From positions 6,572,001 to 6,636,000 of the forward strand of contig NC_088711.1 of the NCBI RefSeq assembly GCF_963576615.1: a DNA stretch of 64,000 bases, given 5' to 3'. The notes beneath the pieces are model-generated. The model worked only from the letters and a program-made list of their open reading frames with translations. It was not told the origin of the DNA and did no database searches. Source of the stretch: Watersipora subatra (Eukaryota > Bryozoa > Gymnolaemata > Cheilostomatida > Watersiporidae). Shown in pieces: positions 35,711 to 49,804 of the stretch. Positions within the stretch are counted from its first letter, which is position 1. The number at the start of each line of letters is the position of its first letter. The translations under genes were made by a program, and so were the position numbers.

Positions 35711-36463
35711 AAGGTGACATGACTAAATATTTGTCTTATTCTAGTAGCTAATACATGATACATTTAACAGTGGTAAGCAGATTTATTATATTATTATTTG
35801 TGATGAGAAATATATCAGACGGATTGTATAAAATTTGTCAACCTAAGCTAGAGTCACCAAACACAATGAAGGAGATAACCAGAAGCACAAAATGTGAGCA
35901 TATCAAGTATTGCAACAAATCTTCGTTTTGATAAAGGAATGGAAAAATATATGCTAAACATAACGTGAATGAATGAATCATCGCACATGGGCACTTATCA
36001 ACATTCAAATTGTCTGAAACACAACAAGCAATAAGACATTACTTACATACTGTCTACTTCTGGTCACCATATTTGCATAGTAGTCTGATTCACACCGCTG
36101 ACAGAACTCCTGAGATATTAACATTTGTTAATAACATGGCATTGCCATGTTACTAAGCTACCAGTGCTGTCCAGCCTAACAATTATTTTTAATCTCACCG
36201 CTGTTAAGCACCATTGTTCATCCCATCTTAGCTATTCACCAACATTGCACACACTCCAACAACACAAATATTGCTAGCTGTTGCCATGTTCCCATTCAGG
36301 GTACCTTATCCTAAATGTCACTGCATGTCGTTAAAAGCTATTAATAAAAAGGATTATTAACAAACACACAATGGCATTATATACATTTTTGTATTACTTG
36401 CCTACATAGGTTAGTTATGTAATACTTCAAACATTAAATTACATTATTAGGTAATACAGAGGG
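35711..36463. other. Tail-to-tail spacer between CCDC15-like and G3BP genes
   Basis: About 750 bp between the CCDC15-like TGA (35708-35710) and the G3BP TAG (36464-36466) must hold both 3' UTRs. No clear AATAAA was picked out for either. Confidence 0.6.
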
Positions 36464-39400
36464 CTAACGACGAGAACCCTGATTATTTTTGTTCAAATTG
36501 TTATAGCGTCCCTGGTCTGATCGACCCTCATCATCCCGAGGCCCACCAAATCCTCTGCCCCTTGTATGTCGTTGGCCATCACGCCTCCCACCATGTCGAG
36601 AGTTGCTGTGGGGTCTATTCTCACTCCTTGGTTTTTTCTCTTCGATATTCAAACGATGGTTCTTGTATTCCAGTGACTGCAATATTTCAGTGTGTTACTA
36701 TTACTAGTTATAACCTGTCCATTTGTTAACCTTTTCACAATGCATGTATATACAGCCAAATTTTAATATATGAAGTTGAGAGCTAGCCACACACATTAGT
36801 AAAATGCATCGTCGATACTGTAGTGTAGTGATATAATGTAGTTATACACACCAACACTACTAAATGTGCTGTGTTGACCGATGAGAATTGGTCTTGGCCG
36901 TTTGATTACCATGAATGGAATGTCAAGCATTTTTATTACCTAATATGGATCATAAGCAATTTGATAGCAATGTTTGAGCAGCTAATTGCATTTTTAAATT
37001 TTTGCTAAAAATACGAAGAAAACCGCCAAGCATAACAATATTTCAAGATCATTACACGGATACAAGCTGTACACGTTATTACAGGCTGTTTGCATGAAGA
37101 CCAGTTGTCATATCGTTTAATAGCAAAATTATAAATGAAATCTGCTTTTGCTGAAAATTAATACAGTGCACCCTCGAGATACGATGTTGATCCGTCTCAA
37201 GGCTGGCATCGTATGGCGAAAAACCGTAATCGTAAAAACTGTAATCTCAATTCCATTTTACAGTGCACCCCCGAGATACGATTACCCTGATATACTATTT
37301 TTTCACCTTACGAAGTCGAACATCGTGAGATCTTCACCTCGATATACAAATTTTATTTCACCATACGATTTTGAGAAAAGTTTCGCTCGAGTTGAAATTT
37401 GGCAGTCGGTGTGCTCATAACCCACGTCGAAATAAAAAAAGACACCGAAATATAAATGCTGAAAACATTTTCAGAACGTTTAGAAGAGACACGATGATCG
37501 ATTCGTTTGTAGCGTTATAATATATTTTACTATAAACCTTTAAGCCAGCATACGTATATAACTACAAGTATCTACATTTAATTCGTTAGCTATGAAATCT
37601 GAGACCAATACAAACGTTACAAAACGAAGGAAAAATGATTTCTATGTCAACAAAGTTGGATGTCGTAAATAAGAAGAAGGGACCCGTATTATCAACATTG
37701 TCAAGGAATATGATCGCAACCAATCAGCATTTGCAATTATTATTAAAACAAGAACTCCATTAAAGCAAGCACAAGGAGCTTACGACTGAAGATTTGAAGG
37801 ACTTAGAAGGCCATGCATGCGATCAGTATTCAAAAGGAAAAACCATTTAGTAAGGGCGAGGAAGCAGAAGATACAGAAAATCCCACACTGGCAGAAATAT
37901 TTCAAGTGTTTAATTCACCGATGTGGACTGGTACATTAAAACAATGCATGTATAATATATATTATTAATCTCTTGTGTGGCATGTTTTTCATATTTTATT
38001 CATTTTATTTGTTTCCTTCGGATTTTATGTTTTCTTTTCTTGTTTAACCATGTCTTTGCAGGTGGGCTTGTTATCTCCTACGTGAATACACTTCATCGTA
38101 TGTATGTAACTCATATAACTAGCTACTCAAGATAGTTGACACATTCACATTACTTTCTGAAACTTGTTAAAGCCTTGTCCTCTAGGGTATAAATACGTAA
38201 AAACTTCGTACGTACGGTTACATTGATTCTTGTGCACAAGAAATTTCATACAAGAAAACTACTGTAGGACTTCTCTGGATCCTTCTACAAGCGTTAGCTA
38301 GCTAGCAGTTTTCTGCATTGCACCAGCATTTTTTTTTCTTTTAAACCAGAAGAAAAATTGGACAGGACTAGACAACTTTCTTTAGCCTGCTAAAAATTCC
38401 ATTTCATTACGTATTAAATTAATCTTCAAGTGTACAGCAACATAATTAGCATTGATACGTTTTTGTCTCCTCTCTGCTTTATTCGCTACATGTACCAGCT
38501 TAAGTCACGTTACTCCAAAGGTATGTACGTCCTGTATAATAGTAAATAAAATTTCATTTTTCTTTTCGGTAACCATTAATGGTCAGGTGTGTGAGAGGCC
38601 GCTTTCGATAACTGCATCGCTCGGCCTCACTTATTGAATTCTAGTAGAAAAATGTTTCAACCAGACACGCTAAATTTTAAAATGAAAGTGAAGACGGAAA
38701 CTTATGAAGGATAAAATTTTGTGATAAAAAGTTGAAATTCATTAAAATTGTTCAAAATACATAATGAAACTTAGTTTTAAGGGTGAGTTTGGCAAGCTAA
38801 ACTTATTTGAAGTGAATTCAAAGTTTATGTTATGAGTACCTTTTGAAGGTAAGAACTTTTTACCGTACGATCTGCATTCGGTACACAGATTACAATTTTA
38901 CAGTATTGCAGATTATAATCACTAGGTGCACAAAATACAATGCAGCTACTGTATGTAACTTTAGTTACTAAAGTTAACATACTATTTTGTTACTAATTTT
39001 CAATATGCACAGCATTTTTATAAAATTTTGAACGATTTTTACCTTTTCTTTCATTGTATAATTACAAAGGTTTCTATACCCGGACATACGATTTTTTCGC
39101 CATACGATGGCAGCCTTGGAAAAGATCAACATCGTATCTCGAGGGTGCACTGTATATTCATTGGATCAACTAATTCAGTCTTTGCTGATAAGACAAACAT
39201 GATGTTCATTTCGACCTGACGCATCGAAAACTCTACTGACACATCGCCAACATGTTAGCTACAAAAGCAACCTGTTCCATCAGGGTGTGTACAGCCAGGG
39301 ATTTAATCTGTTCCGATATTTGCTTCGTAGGTTAAAACTGTCATACATTAGACAGTTTTGATTAGTTTTAAATATTGTTATAAGAATACATAATATTTCA

Positions 39401-42400
39401 TCTAAACTACATCTAGAGCCCAAATTACAATGATGAACACTTTAAAATAATTGCACATAGTATGACAAGAAAGCATTATATAACACAATGTAAAGAAATA
39501 TGGAGATATGGATGAAATCAAGAGTGTGCTTGTTACTGCTGCATATATATTGAGTACACATCCTGACATAAAATAAATACTTAGATACATACTTTGTGCG
39601 TAAGCACTTTCTGGGCAACCGTTTCGCTCTCGAACACCACAAATCCAAAGTGCAGCTTGTTAGACGAGGTTCTGTTTATTCTCACTTCCGACACTGGGCC
39701 ATAAGCTAAAATAAAAGTGCAAAACATTTGTGGGAAGTTCTAAACTAGAGGCTATAAAAAAAGAATACAAGTTTTCGGAAAGAAAAATAAGCAAACTGAC
39801 AACATAAATAATGCAAAGCCAAATGAGCAGGAACACTGAAGGTTGGCCGCATAGGACCAGAAGCAAAGCTTTCAATGTGCCCCTATCTCTAATTTAAGTG
39901 GAGTAACTGAATGTAACAAATGTCACATGAGTCAAGATCAAACGCAGAAAACTAACACCATTCTATCTTTGGGTCTTATAGCCACTCGATTATATTTGTG
40001 TCCTGAATCGCAATTGGGCCGTCGTTTATGAAAAAGTGAATATTGCATTCGCTATTAATAAGTTTCCCAATAACTCGTAAACTAAGCTTGCACTCGAACC
40101 AAGCCAAATAGCATTAATACGGTTGCAAAATTTCGTGCTTCGATAAATTCAGCTTCTTATAAACGAACATGAGATTCCAACATTGGAAGCTCAGGTTCGA
40201 TTGTCGAGTGGACAACCCTCAAACACATTGTAAGCAACATCTGCGGACGATGACATGCATCAATTAATGTTCACCAACCTTTGAAAAAGTCACGCAGTTC
40301 AAACTCGCTGATCCCGTTAGGCAAGTTACCTACGAAGACCTGTTGGGAATCGGGATATTTATACCTATCCCCCCGGCGTTCATCTCCAGAAGGACCAGGC
40401 TCTTCACCGCGTGCTGGTTTATTGGCAGGAAGAGAGTCCGTAAAAGCCCTCTGATCCCCCAATGGTGCACTACCAGATCTACAAGCATAAAAATTCCATA
40501 ACAAAGGACAAAAATATTATAAAGAGACAGCCCACGTTCTACCCACAAGAGGTGGCTACACACCAACAAAATGCATTGTTCCCTTTGATTGGCCTACACA
40601 GTTAGAGAGAAGACTGACGAGTATGATGGGCTGAATGAGTTGATTCCTAACAAAGATAATCTTGATATATATTTCATTTCTATCCAATGCATACTTATAT
40701 GTATTTCACTCAAGATTCATTTTCAAGCAATGGCAGCAGAGATTCACACAAACAATTATTTAAAAAGATATTCACACCTTTGGAAGATATGCGAAGGACA
40801 CTAGCGTAAATTATAACTCTCCATGAAACCTTCCAGATAACTCCTTGGCTGATTAGATCTATTTAAAATCTAAGTTTCGCTCTACTTCGATTCATTACAC
40901 AGACAATAATCATTTTTGGACTTGGCTAATTTTTACCGTCAACATGTAGCAGCTTTTTTATGAGCAAAATATGCAGTGGCGTGAGTAGCGGCACTAAATC
41001 TATCTACCTCACAGATTGTTGATGATTCTTGGTAGACAATAAACAGGCAAAACTTCAACATTGATAGAAAATGCACAGGGATATCATGACCTTCCCAAAC
41101 TAAAAGCGCTAACTTTCTATTGTATTTGTTAACTCAATGTTTGATAGGGTTGTTGTCTATACAGCAAATATACATACAGCAGGCGCTCTTACAACATAAA
41201 TAATCTGTTCCAGGAACTTTTAAGTCAGGGAATTTATGTTAAAAAGTAAAATACATGTAAATTTCCTAATCCGTTCCAAGATCTTCCCAAACTCACCCCT
41301 TTGGCCACACACAAAAAGGAAAAACTAGACTTCTTTTCTCCTGTTTCTGATCAATTTCACTGGTTTTATAGACTGATTGCAGTAATTTTACAAAAATTTG
41401 ATGGGGAGCGCACATCTTCAACGTTCATCTACAACAACTCGCTTATTTTTTCTAAACAGCACAGTTTATTCTGCAAAGTAAAACTAATAACAAATATTTT
41501 ATACATCTACGATAAAAACATTTTGCCTATAAAAAAACGGAATACTACCTGTTCGTCGTCTATCTGTATTTAGGGAGCATGGTTAGAATAAAAGATAGCT
41601 TTTGATAATACCTCAACTCGTGACATTCAAATTGATAGACCGGCACTGTAACACCTACACCAATCGATCGCCTAAGTATTTATTAACAATTTCGCAGTTA
41701 CCCTATTCTCTGTTTTGTCAACACATCTGATGATTAATCACCACAAACTAGAACATCATGGAAGTTGTACTATATATAATAGATATAACGCTATATGCAC
41801 ATCGGTTTTTTTACACGAGTGCGGCAAGCTCGATTACCATTTATCTCAAATTTGATAGAACATTTTTTACATAGTACGAAGTACTATGATAAATAAAATT
41901 CACATAAATTCTTTACGTTATCGAAATTTACATTCAGGAGGTATACGTAATAGGAGCGTCTACTGTACTACACGTAGGCTTTGCATTTGTGTGGTGTGTG
42001 TAAACAGGTGTTGGCTAGTTACCAACACATTTATACTTGCTAGATTTGGTCTTATTTGTTGTCCAGGACTATACAATTTGCAGCCTCAAACAAGCCCGAA
42101 TAGGTATTAGAAATCCAAAAATAAAAACGGTTATTATGTGACCTTACACTTGGTTTCAGAGAATATTGAGTATACCAGTATACATGGAGACTAGTACACG
42201 GGTATATGTAACTCTTTGTCAACAACAAGGAGCAGTGGTTAAAACAAGGAGCTCATGCAAACAAGAAATAGAGCTGTGGTAATTTACGGAATCGATATGA
42301 ATAGCTGGTCGCTTGTTTTCTGAACAAAGCATTCAAGAGCTACAGTGGTTTAACCCTGACAAAGACTCATTGATGCTTGGATAACAAAGCATCTTGATCA

Positions 42401-45400
42401 TAGTTAAACACAGCGTATTACATAACCTCGCAACTGGTCTTGGTAATTATCAACCATAGACACTGACAAGCAATATATTCACATATGCACCGAGCTGTTC
42501 TCCAATCATTATCATATACTTGGAAACAATACTGAAAACTTCAAAACAATTTTCGTTACCATGTCAATTAGATTTCCACAGTTGTAACTCCGAACAGAAT
42601 TTAAAAGCGGTGATTATCCAAAAGCTTTTGCAAAGTAAAATTGTTAGATCGAGTGTTGATGTAAAAGACAGTTTTGTAGAGCAGAATTGAGGCTTTTTTT
42701 CAGAAATCTGACAGAGTTCTAAAACCAAACATTTATGGTGCGGAGCATATGTGCGAGAAAGTTGGACAAACTCGACTAAAATGTGGAAATGCATAACATT
42801 TCCACATTACGTGTTTGTGCACGTAAATGCATAGCATTTACGTGCACAAACACATAATGGCAAAGGGGGATTTGTTAATAGACACTGTGAGAGTGAAACC
42901 AGAACTGAAGAATACCTGTTACTTCGCATAGGGTTAACCCTGTGGGTGGTAGGGGCTGGCTTGTCAATCAATCCTCCAGAAGTTTCTACAGCTGGTGGGA
43001 AAACAGCCGGAGGATTTGTGATGGGAGGATTTGTGGTGGGTGGTGCTGCACCACCACTCACATGCGCGATGGTAGCCCACGAGCGTGGTTTAGACATTTC
43101 ACCAGATACGCCAGCATCTTCTACGTAACAATAGACAGAATTTCACTTTACACAGCCAACTATACGCACGCACGCACACACGACTCATGTCTCACACGAT
43201 GGTGCTTAAGGTTAACATGGAAATGTATAGCTTTATTATTCTTTATATGTAAGTGTTATAGTATTCTTTCAAGTATGCTGCTATTCAAACTATTTTGAGA
43301 AACCAAAATAATTTGAGACATTATTTTCAACTTTATCTAAACTGCCAAGGTTTAACTAATTGGCACATAGTGAAAAAATAGATTATGCGCCACAATGATT
43401 ATGAAAAGTGAGTCTAATACCAACTAAATAATGCGGTTTTTGAAAAGAAAAACAAAGTCAGCCATCATCGCCAAAGTTTGCGATAACAACATAAAAAAAC
43501 AGTAAATTAAGGAAGTTATAAGCATAAAAACTGTTTTCATAATTTACTTGAAAAATATAAAAGCAGTGTTGAATGGCAAAATAATGCGTAGTAAAAAACC
43601 CATTGTTTACAAACAATTATTGAGGTTCACGGAAAAAGTTTCATGTAAAATGTATCAGTTTGATATTTTACCTAGCATTACAAACAGTTGCTATGGCAAC
43701 GAGGTTTATTTCTCCTTTCAGCAATTAAATTACTTTGAGTGTAAAGTTGAATCAAAGTTGCCAATTACTTCGTATACAAATTGTTCAAAGTACAATGTGA
43801 GCTTTGAGCAAATGTTTAATCATAAACCAAAGTAATTTGCAATATCCTAAGTGACTAAGTGAAAGCAGAGAGGCTGCAGAAAACTGAAAAGAAAATGTCA
43901 AAAACTAATATAATAAAAGTACATAAGTCAAGGTAGTTTAAAGTTGACCCAAAGGAATTTGTGCAACATGCTTATCGTCAATCTACTTTCAAGCATACAT
44001 ACTTCTGGGATACACTTTCGTTTGTGTAACAGTACCAACAAGATTGTGTTGTTATAAACTATAACTTCATTACCTTGGGTTTTGTGAATATAATTGAGTG
44101 TTTTTGCATCTATCTATATATACATATATACATGTATATATATTTCTCAAAGTACGTCTGTCTGTCATACCGACAATAGCACACGCTGATTATTTTACCG
44201 ATGCAACCAGGCGTTGTGATGCCTCTGTTAAGAAATATTTTTTACGGTTCAATTACTATTTCTGGGGTCAAGGCCGATTTTTCTCACACGGACAACTATA
44301 TTGAAATATTTTTGGGACCTGAGTATATGCAACAACACGATGCTTCGTCGTCTTTTTGTCATTAGGGCAAATTTGTTCGGGCCAAAAAATCAACATTAAT
44401 TTATCTCGAACTTGTGAAATTCAGCAATTAGTGTACCGATTATATACGTTATTAAAAGATACGTCACTGAACTCGCCATGGCGAGTTATCCGTATCCGTT
44501 ATATCCGGTATCCGTTATAATAAACACGTTCACTAACGTAAATAATAAAATTTCTGTTAAAATTTGAAGTTTAATAAAATACATACTAAAACTTCCTTCG
44601 ATTATGTGTTTAGTAAATTAAATTCATTCAAGTTAGATTCAGCGTTTAGGTTGCACGTCTGTCTCGAAGATAAGAACTCTCCACGTAGTACATCGTAATG
44701 TTATATCTTGCAGATCATAACCACAAAATGCACCAAAGTCATTGTAGGTACCTATAGTTACCAAGGTTAACATAGTATTTTGGTACTATTTTTAATTGTG
44801 TTGATTTTTACCAGGAGGTGATTGCATTAGATATTAACTATGTGTCTCTATACCTCTAAGTATTTTTTGTATGCCTATACTGAAATGAACTGAACTCATA
44901 TAAATTTATACCAAATAATTTTGATTGTAATCGTAGCGAAATACTATATTTATTCATTACTCTCTAATTATTTCACATTTACATTTAAACATCTTTACAT
45001 TTTTATTTTTCCTTCTAATTTATTTTAACGAAACACTTATTTCAAGTTATGAAATTCTAAATTCACAGTTGTTTGAAAACCTTTAGTTGTTTTATTTATT
45101 TTCAATTTAGTTGTCCTGCACAAAACCTATTCCTCATGATATGAAGTTTGAAAGTTAGTTGTTTGACAAAGTTGGAAAACATTTACAATTGCTTTTATTT
45201 TCTCTCTTAATTTATTTCAACTACACAAAACATTTCTCTCATGATATGTATATTAGTTTGAAAGTTAGAATGGCAAATGTTGTTATATGTTAAATACAAA
45301 TCAATTTTATGTCAGAAGGCTTTTTTATTACCCGAGCAACACCGGGTAGCGCAGCTAGTAGTTTATATAATGAATTTGTTTGAATACCAGTACTAGTTAT

Positions 45401-48400
45401 CTGCAGAGTTTATTGAAGAGCTCTTAAAGTTTGTACTGTGGAACAAATAAAAAAATTAGTTTATCCAGACAAGAATAATTACTCCAAAAGAGCGATTTTA
45501 ACATGCAAAGCAAATTTGGAAACAAGTTAATTTCATAAGTAAAAGTTTGATTGCTGCTCATTTCGTATTCTTTTGCATGATTAAACCTGTGAACAAAACT
45601 TCAGTTATAATTTATTTAAATTGGCTAAAAGACATACAACTCTACTACTAGACCATAAGACATACAACTATACTACTAGACCATAAGATATACAACTCTA
45701 CTACTAGACCATAAGACATACAACTCTACTACTAGACCATAAGACATACAACTCTACTACTAGACCATAAGATATACAACTCTACTACTAGACCATAAGA
45801 CATACAACTCTACTACTAGACCATAAGATATACAACTCTACTACAAGACCATAAGATATACAACTCTACTACTAGACCATAAGACATACAACTCTACTAC
45901 TAGACCATAAGATATACAACTCTACTACTAGACCATAAGACATACAACTCTACTACTAGACCATAAGATATACAACTCTACTACTAGACCATAAGATATA
46001 CAACTCTACTACTAGACCATAAGACATACAACTCTACTACTAGACCATAAGACATACAACTCTACTACCACACCATACTAGACTCAAAATATACAGTTAT
46101 AAAGAAATACTGCTGAAATGATCCTCGAAATGTTTACAACTGATATAATTTAGATTTGTTAACCATCTTTATGCAGCTTTAACGAAAGTACAATTAAGTA
46201 ACGCATTACTTAAATTAGTTTTGGAATAAGAAAAATTTAATTTGCTGGAATGCGCAGCAAAACAAAAAATTCAATGGGGCAAGTTGAATTACAAGTTCTT
46301 TGTGCATACTTGAAATTGATGGGAAGATTTGGCAGCTCTGGTTTTTCAAATTTGTAAGCAATAGCCAATGTCCTAAAAATAAATACAACCATGCAACAAG
46401 CTTTTTCACTTGGTACGGACATACCCACTGTTTGCTGGTGAATTTGTTGTTGCGCTTGTGGCTGAGTCTGGTGGTGGGAAGGAGGATGAACTTCAACCCG
46501 TCCCATGGAAACCTCGGGACTTGACTCAGTTGTAGCAGACGTGACAGCAGGTTCTGGGGTAGCCACGCGTTGCGCAGGCTCCTCAGGTTGAACAGCAGGA
46601 GGGGTCGGGCTTATAGAAACCTGAGCATGTCCATTGTGAACAACTGGCTCAGCAACACCAACAGGCGTCTGGTGGCTGGTTTGCTCATGAGGCGCATGTA
46701 ACTCTCGGTCCGCCATCATCTGCTGATGATAAAGATGCACTTGTTCTGGGTGATTTTCAACATGGCTCGGCTGTGCAACCGCTTCTAAAAACAACAAACA
46801 GAAGTAAAGTGTAGCTCATAAGAAAAAAACGAATGTTTTCCAGCAAATTTCAGCAATAAAAAACAATTGGCTTTGGTTGTGTAACATGGCAAATATAAAT
46901 CAGTACGGTTAACGGTTTGGCTGCTGCTGTAGCTTGAATGCACTGATTGGACTTGCATATGATGCATTGGAATGCTCGTTAAAAACCAATCTGTATTTAA
47001 CAAAAACTTACTAATACATATGATTTTCATAAATCAATTATAATTATGCAACATAGATCCATTTTAGAATGACTTAAACTGCAGTTCATGCTCAAGAATT
47101 TTAACATTCATAAAACAATCTAATTTACTAATCATGTTTGTATAACCTTTTACTAGCTTTAGTAATCATCAATAAAATGTTCCTTTTCGTCATGCGCCAA
47201 ATGAAAAAAATCACAAGACAGAAATCAGGAATTATATTGAATGAGTTGTACGGGTGTGCTAAAAATCGGTAATCTAACAGTACTGCAGAGGAGTCGACTT
47301 AATCAATTGAAGGTTGTAGTAAAAAGTTCAAAAACTAGAGCTTGCGGTTACTGCAAACTGCTCACTGTCCATGATGCCTAATGGTCACAATGTTCCAACT
47401 ATGCTAGAAGATATTTATCGTTCTAGAATAAGCAATTAGCTCGTACTTTCAAAATCGCATACAAATATTTCCAAATTTATCACATGGCTAACCTACCAGG
47501 CAAAGGTGACTGTCTGCCAGGCTCGGCATTGTCAGCACGTTCTTCCTCAGCCAATGGTTCCTCTTCATCTAGGTCAGCAAAGACTTCATCTTGATATCTG
47601 AAGATGTCATTGTGTACATAGTACTTGTTGGGTGTCTGCGGAGCTAACACAAATGTCTGCATGAATCTTCTAAGTGGTGCCTGGTTGTTGGACAGCTCTC
47701 CAGTCACCTGAAACAACATAAATGGAGCATCGGGGATAGTGAGGAATTAGTCAGTCTTTCTCAATTCTATCTGTTATTGAAAGTAACTTAAAAATTATAA
47801 AACTATAAGTTAAAAACTATAAGTTTCAAAAGCTCACATGATACTACTCAAGTAAAAATTCCTTTGATGTGACATGGGAATTAGCAAACAGAAACTGTTA
47901 GTCACCCTAGCATCCATACGTGACATGCTGGCAACTAAAAATTTGTCATGAGATACCACCTCAAAATGTTCAGTAAAACATTGATTTGTTGTAACAGATA
48001 CACTCCATCATTAATTATCCTCACCTGAACCACGACTCCAGTCCCAATGGTAGATTGACTGTCCACATATCTAATCTTTGCATGGCAATCCTTGAAGTCA
48101 AGTGACATGATCTTTTTGTGGATATCCTAAAGGTGATGCAAGTAGATATTAATATTAGCTAAAATTAAACCATTTAATCTTACACAGGAATGAAATTGTT
48201 ATAAGCTGCGAATTTCCGCTAGGTGTGTTTTTCAATTTCCTTCTGTGAAAATAAAATCAAAATATGTACATATGAGCAGTTAATATATCATCAAAATTGT
48301 ACTAACGGTTTGGCCAATGACAGGCTTCTGTTCTTCTTCATCAGGCTTGGCTTCACCACCATGTATGAAACTAGAATTGTTGCTGTAAAACCTGAAATCA

Positions 48401-48643
48401 GCGAATATGCAATAAATTAGTTGAAATAAATTCAAGTTAATATAGTAATAAACACCAAACTAAATTGAGACGTAGATAACATTTTAACAATATGATTTGA
48501 CAGCAATGCGTGCCGAGAAAATCATTACGTATAAAAGCATTTTACCTATGTAAAAATTGGGGCGCTTCGTTGAGTAATGTGTAGTATTGTCGCACAAATT
48601 CTCGGCCAACACACTGCGGACTTGGTGTGACATCCATGACCAT
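36464..48643 (-). CDS. G3BP: G3BP (rasputin) stress-granule RNA-binding protein
   Basis: Nine minus-strand coding exons join in phase: 48643-48546, 48391-48307, 48126-48025, 47707-47497, 46784-46425, 43120-42916, 40478-40279, 39705-39593 and 36676-36464 (TAG). They give 528 residues. Residues 1-135 are the NTF2-like domain ([30 protein letters not shown] with Phe34 where the FxFG-binding Phe sits, and [14 protein letters not shown]). An acidic EEEPLAEEE stretch and a Pro/Gln/His-rich linker follow. Then comes SWATIAH, and an RRM at about 400-475 with RNP2 VFVGNL and RNP1 HFGFVVFE. The Arg/Gly-rich tail includes [17 protein letters not shown]3BP nucleates stress granules and binds USP10/Caprin-type partners through NTF2L. 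Length is between vertebrate G3BP1/2 and fly Rin. An acceptor at 48658 shows that a 5' UTR exon lies upstream. Confidence 0.95.
37164..39152 (+). mobile_element. Pogo/Tigger-like transposon, about 60-bp TIRs, TA flanks
   Basis: The left end opens CAGTGCACCCTCGAGATACG at 37164 and the inverted right end at 39152 is the same, with similarity continuing about 60 bp (ATCGTATGGCGAAAAA on both sides). TA flanks both ends. A second, related end (CAGTGCACCCCCGAGATACG) at 37262 suggests a nested insertion. Broken coding between 37620 and 37930 includes [26 protein letters not shown] and [20 protein letters not shown], which resemble the DNA-binding N-terminus and C-terminal tail of Tigger transposases. 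The DDE core is missing. It is inactive. Confidence 0.75.
37620..37935 (+). pseudogene. Decayed pogo/Tigger transposase fragments
   Basis: Short pieces in shifting frames match the CENP-B-like helix-turn-helix start and the tail, with the catalytic region deleted between them. Stops and frameshifts rule out a functional protein. Confidence 0.55.
40479..42915. other. Intron of G3BP with paired hairpins
   Basis: No exon is visible between the SWA exon and the RRM exon. Two adjacent inverted repeats lie at 42781-42853. The open frames in it have no recognisable domain. Confidence 0.6.
42781..42853. repeat. Two adjacent perfect hairpins
   Basis: ATGTGGAAATG (42781-42791), a CATAA loop, CATTTCCACAT (to 42807), followed by GTGTTTGTGCACGTAAATGC (42811-42830), loop ATA and its exact 20-bp inverse (42834-42853). 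Each hairpin has a 3-5 base loop and the two share an ATGCATA-type centre. They lie 60 bp downstream of the G3BP SWA exon donor in transcription order. Confidence 0.85.
45110..45358 (+). mobile_element. Helitron-like 3' terminus, copy B
   Basis: The segment ends TTTTATTACCCGAGCAACAC, CGGGTAGCGCAG, CTAG, then T. CCCG and CGGG can pair as the terminal hairpin. The body repeats the CTCATGATATG phrase twice and is AT-rich. No protein coding is visible. Confidence 0.65.
45628..46080. repeat. Minisatellite, 28-bp unit, about 16 copies
   Basis: The unit is AAGACATACAACTCTACTAC TAGACCAT with an AAGATATACA variant alternating irregularly. It lies in a G3BP intron about 350 bp from exon 5. Confidence 0.95.
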
Positions 48644-48657
48644 GACGAAATTATTCG

Positions 48658-49804
48658 CTGAAAAATATCAAATAAACAATTATTACAACAATTATAATAA
48701 AATGGCAATTTTTATGCTTTGAACAATACTTCCTTCTTATTTTATATGCTTGTCAAAAATGAACTATATTACGTGAAACAACTCAATTAGATATTTTGTT
48801 GTTTAAAAATTGTGCATTTGGCAAGCAGCCATTAGGCTCGTTTAAATTATATCTTTTATCAAACGAATCGTTATTTACCAACGCAGTTGATAAATGCGAT
48901 TTTGGTCCAACAAAAGCATATTCTCAAATATAATAAAGCTAAATTCACAGGCTTTAATTTTGGTTTTCATAATAACAAAGATCATTTATTTCTATGTTCT
49001 TAATAGCCGTCGTTTTGAGTTCCTGGCTAACTATCCTACTAAAGCAGTAAAAAATTAATGAGAAAATGTTGCCAAGCTCGTGGAGAAGTTTCACTCCATG
49101 CGACGCTTTGAATTGTGGGAGATGATTTATCGCCCTCGCTTTGTGACTCGTTCGTTAGCTAAATAATCCCTTGAATATATCGTATCGTTTGGCTATTTCT
49201 TCGAATTATATAACGCTTTGTTAGTCAGATGATAATGACTGTTAGCCGCAAATTAAATTAATTTGGTTATAGTTAGCTTGTTTAGTGATTGCAAACCACA
49301 TTAATTTTTTTGTTTGAAAAAAATTATGTTTAAATTGCAAAAGTAAACGGAATAGGAAAGATTAATGTGATATGGAATAGGTTTGCTTAGCAACGCTATG
49401 GCGGTTGTCTATACAAGCTAGCAAGAAAGAAGAGTAGTGTAATTGGTATATTAGACCACAGAAACAGAAATTTGATTAAGGTAATTGTTTATAAAAAAAT
49501 AGTTGCTTATTCCATTGTACAAATTTAAACGCTTTTTTACCACTACCCGTATTCAGGCAAAAAATAATCTCTTTGCCTTAGTACATAATAAAGTTGGGCA
49601 AAAATTATAATGTTATTGTAGCAGTGTAGTAAAGGAACTTGCTAGTTTTCGCTTTTAGAGAAGTTGGCAAACTGAATTTTGAAGCTTTATGGGTTATTTT
49701 ATAAAAATTTTATAATAGTCTTTTCTGGAGTGTGCGCCTCTACAAACCACGTATTCGTTGTAGGTTGGTAATATTTACTAAAACGAGACACATCGAGTGA
49801 CAAT
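48658..49804. promoter_or_regulatory. Head-to-head intergenic region, G3BP and small gene
   Basis: About 1.15 kb separates the G3BP coding start (48643, minus) from the small gene's ATG (49805, plus). It must hold the G3BP 5' UTR exon and both promoters, so a shared bidirectional promoter is possible. No TATA box or other core element was convincing, and the more GC-rich patch at 49070-49150 is the likeliest start region; this is inference. Confidence 0.45.

Larger units (their letters stand above)
36677..39592. other. Last intron of G3BP; holds a Tigger-like element
   Basis: The 2.9-kb intron between the RRM exon and the RGG exon is mostly occupied by the pogo/Tigger-like element at 37164-39152. 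Confidence 0.7.
43121..46424. other. Intron of G3BP with a Helitron end and a 28-bp array
   Basis: The 3.3-kb intron holds a Helitron-like 3' end (45358), a TATCCG-rich short tandem at 44486-44525, a TA/CA microsatellite at about 44110-44140 and the 28-bp minisatellite. No exon is seen. Confidence 0.6.

Noticed and set aside
42807-43298. Open frames on both strands at 42942-43298 (plus)
   Set aside because: They shadow the G3BP SWA exon on the minus strand.
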